Positions 59,390 to 64,000 of a stretch of DNA of 64,000 bases are shown here, piece by piece. The notes beneath the pieces were generated by a model, which worked only from the letters and a program-made list of their open reading frames with translations, had not been told where the DNA came from and made no database searches. How positions within the stretch are numbered: position 1 is the first letter of the stretch; every line of letters begins with the position of its first letter. Position numbers and translations under genes: made by a program. Source of the stretch: CBDDLD01 sp965230605 (GTDB lineage: Bacteria; Bacteroidota; Bacteroidia; Flavobacteriales; Flavobacteriaceae); NCBI GenBank assembly GCA_965230605.1, contig CBDDLD010000004.1:2790001-2854000 (forward strand). Direction: 5' to 3'.

Positions 59390-60907
59390 ATGCCAATTCC
59401 TATTGTAAATTCTATTGCTTCTTGGTTTTTAAAAAAGCGATTTCATCAGATCGAATTGTTTTTAAAATACCCTCATGAAGTACAGAATGAATTGCTATTC
59501 AACTTATTAAAAATAGCAAAAGACACGGAGATAGGAAAGACCTATGATTTTGCATCAATTGAAACCTACAAGACATTTACCGAGCGTGTTCCTATAGTCA
59601 ATTATGAGGATATGCAACCATCTATAGAACGTTCTAGGCTTGGTGAACAAAACATTTTTTGGCCAAGGCCCATCAAATGGTTTGCAAAATCTAGTGGTAC
59701 TACCAATGCTAAAAGTAAATTTATTCCGGTAAGTTCAGAATCTTTAGAAGATTGCCATTATGCAGCCAGTAAAGATCTTTTATGTATGTATCTGAATAAT
59801 AATGAGGACTCTCAGCTTTTTACAGGTAAGAGCTTGCGTCTTGGTGGTAGCAAAGAACTGTACAAAGAGAATGGCACCGCATTTGGTGATCTCAGTGCTA
59901 TATTAATTGACAACATGCCTTTTTGGGCAGAATTTAGTAGTACGCCTAGTAGCAAAGTGTCTTTAATGAGCGAATGGGAAACAAAGATGGATGCTATAGT
60001 AAATGAAACGATTAATGAAAATGTGACTAGTTTAGCTGGTGTTCCATCCTGGATGCTAGTTTTACTTCACAATATTCTTGATGCTACAGGAAAAGATAAT
60101 CTATTTGATGTATGGCCTAATTTAGAAGTTTATTTCCATGGTGGTGTCAGTTTCAATCCTTACATAGAACAGTATCGTAAAATACTCCCTACAAAAAAGT
60201 TTAAATACTACGAAATATATAACGCTTCTGAAGGTTTCTTCGCTATTCAAGATCAAAACTATAGCGGTGATTTGTTATTAATGCTAGATTATGGCATCTT
60301 TTATGAATTTATTCCTATGGATACTTATGGTACGCCGCAACAAAAAGTAATCCCATTACATGAAGTTGAAAAAAATGTGAATTATGCTGTAATTATCACC
60401 ACTAATGCCGGGCTGTGGCGTTATAAGATTGGAGATACAGTACGATTTACAAGTATAAGCCCTTATAGAATAAAGGTTTCGGGGCGTACTAAGCACCATA
60501 TCAATGTATTTGGTGAAGAACTTATTATAGAGAATGCCGAAGACGCCTTAAAGAAAGTATGTAAACGAACTGCCTCAGAAATTGTAGAATACACTGCAGC
60601 TCCAATTTTTATGGATGGTAAAGAGAAAGGTGCTCATGAATGGTTAATAGAATTTAAGAAGCCTCCAAATGATATTAATTACTTTAATGAGTTGTTTGAC
60701 AATGCTCTAAAGTCCCTAAATTCGGACTATGAAGCCAAGCGTTATAACAATATGACCCTAAATAGACCAAAAATAAATATCGCCAGACATAATTTATTTT
60801 ATGATTGGTTAAAAGAAAATGGTAAATTAGGGGGTCAACATAAAGTTCCCCGTCTATCTAATAACAGAAACTATATTGATGAACTCTTAAAAATGAATTG
60901 TTCTTAA
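59390..60907 (+). CDS. GH3-auxin-type acyl-adenylating enzyme
   Basis: The 505-aa protein of the GH3 (auxin-responsive promoter) family belongs to the ANL adenylation superfamily. The ATP/AMP-binding motifs are KSSGTTNAKSKFIPVS (about 103-118), YNASEGFFAIQD and the YKIGDTVRF element near 345; length is typical. Plant members conjugate amino acids to hormones; the bacterial role is unknown. It is divergent from DUF2797 with a 43-bp gap. The name GH3 is unrelated to glycoside hydrolase family 3, so it is not part of glucan metabolism. Confidence 0.93.
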   Translation: MPIPIVNSIASWFLKKRFHQIELFLKYPHEVQNELLFNLLKIAKDTEIGKTYDFASIETYKTFTERVPIVNYEDMQPSIERSRLGEQNIFWPRPIKWFAKSSGTTNAKSKFIPVSSESLEDCHYAASKDLLCMYLNNNEDSQLFTGKSLRLGGSKELYKENGTAFGDLSAILIDNMPFWAEFSSTPSSKVSLMSEWETKMDAIVNETINENVTSLAGVPSWMLVLLHNILDATGKDNLFDVWPNLEVYFHGGVSFNPYIEQYRKILPTKKFKYYEIYNASEGFFAIQDQNYSGDLLLMLDYGIFYEFIPMDTYGTPQQKVIPLHEVEKNVNYAVIITTNAGLWRYKIGDTVRFTSISPYRIKVSGRTKHHINVFGEELIIENAEDALKKVCKRTASEIVEYTAAPIFMDGKEKGAHEWLIEFKKPPNDINYFNELFDNALKSLNSDYEAKRYNNMTLNRPKINIARHNLFYDWLKENGKLGGQHKVPRLSNNRNYIDELLKMNCS

Positions 60908-61040
60908 TTATATCGGATAAATATGCTTTGTACGATAGTTTATCGAGAAAAATAGAGTATCATCTAAAAAAACCTGTTTATTGAGCCCCCTTCAGATGTT
61001 ATGTATAAATTAGTAATGCTATTAACCATTATTTACCGTC

Positions 61041-62270
61041 ATGAAATCTACATTACATCTGCTCTCAGCGGCAATTATGCTTGGTATTGTAACATCAAAA
61101 CCTAATACAACAGATCCAAAAAAAGATGTTGTTGATGACTACAATGAAAGTGGTTATACTTTCAAAGTCCACGAATCAAAAATTAACACCAAATATTCTG
61201 AAATGGCTAGTGCCGTTTTTAGAAATAGATTGGTTATTGTCTCTTCTAAAAAGATTGGGGCATTAGGCAATGGTGTTGACAGAAGAACTAAAGAACCATA
61301 CACTGATCTTTTCTGCACACGCATAGACGGTTATGGTCAAATCTCTGAGCCTCTATTATTCTCTAGAAAGTTGAATACTAAAGGGAATGAAGGTTTGTTA
61401 TCTTTTACTCCAAATGAGCATACAGTATACTATACCAGAAGTTCTAGAGAAAGTTCTGATAATTACAAGCTCTACAAGGCAAACTTAGAACGCGATTCTA
61501 ACGGAAACTGGAGAAATCATGTAGAATTATCTATTAGTAGTGATTCTTATTCTGTTGAGCATCCGCGTGTAAGTCATGACGGGAAGTATTTATTTTTTGC
61601 TTCTAATATGCCTAACGGCTATGGTGGATTTGATTTATATAAAGCCAAAATATTTAGTGATGGGACTTTAGATACACCTGAGAATTTAGGTCCGGAAATC
61701 AATACAGAACGTGATGAGAAGTATCCATTTTTAAACGATAAGTCTAAAGAGTTATATTTCTCTTCAGAAGGTCATAACAGTATGGGTGGGTTTGATATTT
61801 TCATCTCTAACAGAATGAAAGACACATACATTAACCCTAGAAGCCTTGGTGCGTCTATAAACTCTGAGTATGATGAAATTGCATTTGTATACATTTCTGA
61901 CGATAAAGGTTTTTTCTCATCAAATAAGAAAGGAGATAACACGGGCTATGACATGCTTCGTTTTAAATCTACAACGCTTTATCAAAGCTTAGAAGGTATT
62001 GTAATTGGACCTAATGACAAACCATTACCAAATGCAATTATTCAATTGTTAGATGATCAGGGTAATGAAATACAACGTCAAATTACCGGAGCAGATGCTT
62101 ACTATAATTTCAAAATAAAGCCATACGAGAATTATAGCCTTATGGCCACTAAAGAAGGATTTGAGAATTATAGAATTCGTTTCAGAGCCACTGAAATACG
62201 TCCTGAACGAGCTTTTAAAGAAGTATTAAAACTTTCTGAAGAAACTGACGTTAATAGTACAGATCAATAA
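61041..62270 (+). CDS. PD40 (TolB-like) repeat protein with C-terminal regulatory-like Ig domain
   Basis: The 409-aa probable exported protein has an N-terminal hydrophobic stretch of about 20 residues (MKSTLHLLSAAIMLGIVTS), which may be a signal peptide. Residues about 60-315 contain PD40/WD40-like TolB repeats (HDGKYLFFASNMPNGYGGFD, LNDKSKELYFSSEGHNSMGG). Residues about 320-400 are a carboxypeptidase-regulatory-like fold (LEGIVIGPNDKPLPNAIIQL). An OmpA domain, usual in longer relatives of this layout, is absent. It may bind the outer membrane or peptidoglycan, but that is inferred from relatives only. Confidence 0.85.
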   Translation: MKSTLHLLSAAIMLGIVTSKPNTTDPKKDVVDDYNESGYTFKVHESKINTKYSEMASAVFRNRLVIVSSKKIGALGNGVDRRTKEPYTDLFCTRIDGYGQISEPLLFSRKLNTKGNEGLLSFTPNEHTVYYTRSSRESSDNYKLYKANLERDSNGNWRNHVELSISSDSYSVEHPRVSHDGKYLFFASNMPNGYGGFDLYKAKIFSDGTLDTPENLGPEINTERDEKYPFLNDKSKELYFSSEGHNSMGGFDIFISNRMKDTYINPRSLGASINSEYDEIAFVYISDDKGFFSSNKKGDNTGYDMLRFKSTTLYQSLEGIVIGPNDKPLPNAIIQLLDDQGNEIQRQITGADAYYNFKIKPYENYSLMATKEGFENYRIRFRATEIRPERAFKEVLKLSEETDVNSTDQ

Positions 62271-62458
62271 GTTAAACCGTTAAACGATAAAATTTACATT
62301 GGCTTCGGTTATATCGATAATTAATAAGGCTTTATCTAAAAAAGCGTACTGTAGGTAAAATCTTAATTATTAGCTATTATATTTAAACCCTCAAAAGCAA
62401 CCGAAACAACTAAAAATACTAGCATTTACGTGCAATATTAATTTTAATCAATCCAACA

Positions 62459-62498
62459 TAAAAAAACCACGTCGACTAAAAAGTGACGTGGTTTATTT
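62459..62498 (-). terminator. Terminator of clpX
   Basis: A 10-bp stem (AAACCACGTC with GACGTGGTTT), extended by near pairs, with a T run on the minus strand, 25 bp beyond the clpX stop. The stretch 62271-62458 to its left holds no further feature that I can support. Confidence 0.85.
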
Positions 62499-62522
62499 TT
62501 TGTATTTCTATTTACAACTTGT

Positions 62523-63755
62523 TTAAGAAACTGCTTTAAGCTTTTTAAGTGTAGATTTTGTTAACTTTTCTTCAGCATAGTTTTTTGTAACATTCAGCTT
62601 TTTATCTTCAGAACTAGGCATATGAAACATAGCATCAGTGAGTATTTCTTCACATAATGATCGTAATCCTCTTGCGCCTAACTTGTATTCGATAGCCTTT
62701 TCTACAATAAATCCAAGTGCGCCATCCGTAATGGAAAATTCAATTTCATCCATGGCGAACAACTTCTTGTATTGCTTAATAATTGCATTCTTTGGTTCCG
62801 TAAGAATCGCCCTTAGTGTATTAGCATCTAGAGGGTTCATATGTGTTAATACAGGTAAACGCCCAATGATTTCTGGTATTAAACCAAAGTCTTTAAGGTC
62901 TTTAGGAATTATATATTGTAGGATGTGATCATTATCTACCTGATCTTCAGATTTAGAAGCACTATACCCTACTGCCTGCATGTTAAGGCGTTTTGTAATA
63001 ATACGCTCAATACCATCAAAGGCCCCTCCTGCAATGAACAGGATATGCTCTGTATTGACTTCTATAAATTTTTGGTCCGGATGCTTACGTCCTCCTTTAG
63101 GTGGAACATTAACTACAGTACCTTCAAGAAGTTTTAGTAAAGCTTGTTGTACACCTTCACCAGAAACGTCTCTGGTAATAGAGGGGTTATCACTTTTTCT
63201 GGCAATTTTATCAATTTCATCAATAAAAACGATACCACGCTCTGCTTTTTCCAAATTATAATCTGCAGCCTGTAATAGACGTGTTAAAATGCTTTCCACA
63301 TCTTCACCTACATAACCTGCCTCTGTAAGCACAGTGGCATCAACAATTGCTAAAGGTACGTTGAGCATTCTAGCAACTGTTTTTGCCATTAAGGTCTTTC
63401 CTGTTCCGGTCTGACCTACCATTATGATATTACTTTTCTGGATTTCTATATCATCTTCTGTTGGCGGCTGTAGTAAACGCTTGTAGTGGTTATAAACAGC
63501 TACAGACATGATACGTTTTGTGTATTCCTGACCAATTATATATTCATCTAAGAATGCTTTAATCTGCTGCGGTTTTCTAAGCATTAATTCGGCACTTAGT
63601 TCAGTAGCGCCACTCTGCTTAGACTCTTCAATCACAATACCATGAGCCTGCTCAATGCAACGATCGCATATATGAGCATCTAAACCTGCTATAAGCAGAT
63701 TAGTTTCTGATTTTTTTCTTCCGCAAAACGAACATTCTAATTCCTCTTTTGCCAT
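62523..63755 (-). CDS. clpX: ATP-dependent Clp protease, ATP-binding subunit ClpX
   Basis: The 410-aa hexameric AAA+ unfoldase feeds tagged substrates to ClpP. The N-terminal zinc finger has C8-x-x-C11 and CDRC; Walker A is GQTGTGKT, Walker B VFIDEIDKI, pore loop YVGEDVE, IGF-loop region around GLIPEIIGRLP, sensor 2 KLGARGLRSL. Length is typical. clpP lies upstream on the same strand (63820 on), 64 bp away, with a promoter element between them, so clpX may be expressed from its own promoter as well as from clpP. Confidence 0.98.
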   Translation of the reverse strand: MAKEELECSFCGRKKSETNLLIAGLDAHICDRCIEQAHGIVIEESKQSGATELSAELMLRKPQQIKAFLDEYIIGQEYTKRIMSVAVYNHYKRLLQPPTEDDIEIQKSNIIMVGQTGTGKTLMAKTVARMLNVPLAIVDATVLTEAGYVGEDVESILTRLLQAADYNLEKAERGIVFIDEIDKIARKSDNPSITRDVSGEGVQQALLKLLEGTVVNVPPKGGRKHPDQKFIEVNTEHILFIAGGAFDGIERIITKRLNMQAVGYSASKSEDQVDNDHILQYIIPKDLKDFGLIPEIIGRLPVLTHMNPLDANTLRAILTEPKNAIIKQYKKLFAMDEIEFSITDGALGFIVEKAIEYKLGARGLRSLCEEILTDAMFHMPSSEDKKLNVTKNYAEEKLTKSTLKKLKAVS

Positions 63756-63775
63756 AGTCTTAAAATTAAGAACTC

Positions 63776-63783
63776 CAAATATA
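63776..63783 (-). promoter_or_regulatory. clpX promoter -7 element
   Basis: Minus-strand TATATTTG matches TAnnTTTG exactly, 20 bp before the clpX ATG, inside the clpP-clpX gap. Confidence 0.6.
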
Positions 63784-63819
63784 GTATTTGAAGTTCAATT
63801 ATATTGGTCTTTATTTCAA

Positions 63820-64000
63820 TTAATTCCTTACCAGAACTTCATCGATCATTCCATACTTCTTCGCTTCTTCTGAGCGCATCCAATAATCTCTATCCGAATC
63901 GCGCTCAACTTCTTCGTATGTTTTACCTGAATGTTTGGCTATGATTTTATAAAGTTCTTCTTTTACTTTTAATGTTTCTTTTACTGCAATCTCCATATCA
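63820..64000 (-). CDS. clpP: ATP-dependent Clp protease proteolytic subunit ClpP, 3' part
   Basis: The partial gene enters from the right edge and ends with TAA at 63820-63822. About 59 codons are visible: the C-terminal region MDIAVKETLKVKEELYKIIA, then HSGKTYEEVERDSDRDYWM and a final GMIDEVLVRN. DRDYWMRSEEAKKYGMIDEV is the ClpP end-piece carrying the conserved acidic residue near the catalytic Asp. The active-site Ser and His lie outside the window. It is the gene immediately upstream of clpX. Confidence 0.95.
   Translation of the reverse strand, partial: DMEIAVKETLKVKEELYKIIAKHSGKTYEEVERDSDRDYWMRSEEAKKYGMIDEVLVRN

Noticed and set aside
59390..60907. Glycoside hydrolase family 3 enzyme
   Set aside because: The name GH3 here refers to the auxin-conjugating adenylate family; motifs are those of ANL enzymes, not of glycosidases.
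1..64000. CRISPR array, insertion sequence, prophage or rRNA operon
   Set aside because: No regularly spaced repeats, transposase or integrase genes, phage genes or rRNA sequences were seen.

Overview
The window is AT-rich (about one third G+C) and reads as a chromosomal segment of a marine Flavobacteriaceae species (Bacteroidota). Support comes from the gene families: a type IX secretion sorting domain, DUF5686, a SusR-like hybrid regulator, a folK-deoxynucleoside kinase fusion and flavobacterial lipoprotein signals. Many promoters also match the Bacteroidota -7 element TAnnTTTG. I see no insertion sequence, prophage or CRISPR array. No gene-free stretch exceeds 300 bases; the two longest (24301-24576 and 39292-39553) are regulatory and are annotated below.

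Layout. 1-9.6 kb: the start of a probable App1-type phosphatase, an orphan 154-aa protein, membrane-bound and soluble pyrophosphatases, an M1 peptidase, a DUF5686 outer-membrane protein and pyruvate dehydrogenase E1 beta. 9.7-17.5 kb: etfB-etfA behind a perfect 24-bp palindrome, a bifunctional nuclease, a CNT nucleoside transporter, thyA, a membrane-tethered dihydrofolate reductase (2TM-DHFR fusion), fabD and lspA. 17.5-21.5 kb: galE and a DegT-type aminotransferase (minus strand), then KDO transferase and an Ala/Asp/Lys-repeat lipoprotein.

21.6-42.4 kb is a polysaccharide utilisation locus (PUL) of the laminarin (beta-1,3/1,6-glucan) type, all on the minus strand. It holds a LacI regulator, a T9SS-secreted binding protein, a signal-less GH17, a GPH/MFS symporter, lipoproteins of GH30, GH17 and GH16, a large cytosolic phosphorylase of the GH94/GH149 type, a multi-module binding lipoprotein, a TIM-barrel glycosidase fused to an outer-membrane beta-barrel, and a SusR-like regulator. 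No SusC/SusD pair is present. My model: GH16 and the barrel-fused glycosidase act at the surface, GH30 removes beta-1,6 branches, GH17 trims, the symporter imports oligosaccharides, and the phosphorylase plus cytosolic GH17 finish them. A GTTGTGGT-based motif recurs upstream of three units, including the SusR-like regulator itself.

42.6-49.5 kb: a CadC-like membrane regulator, a CPBP protease, a three-gene overlapping operon (YceI-TPR, serine hydrolase, unknown secreted protein) and a DUF481 protein. 49.5-49.9 kb: tRNA-Gly(GCC) and tRNA-Leu(UAA), with a duplicated copy of the terminator plus the tRNA-Leu 3' tail about 150 bp away. 50-64 kb: mutS, an RNA methyltransferase, folK-dNK, a queuosine-precursor transporter, an AsmA-like protein, a LysE transporter, DUF2797, a GH3-auxin-type adenylating enzyme, a PD40 protein, clpX and the 3' end of clpP.
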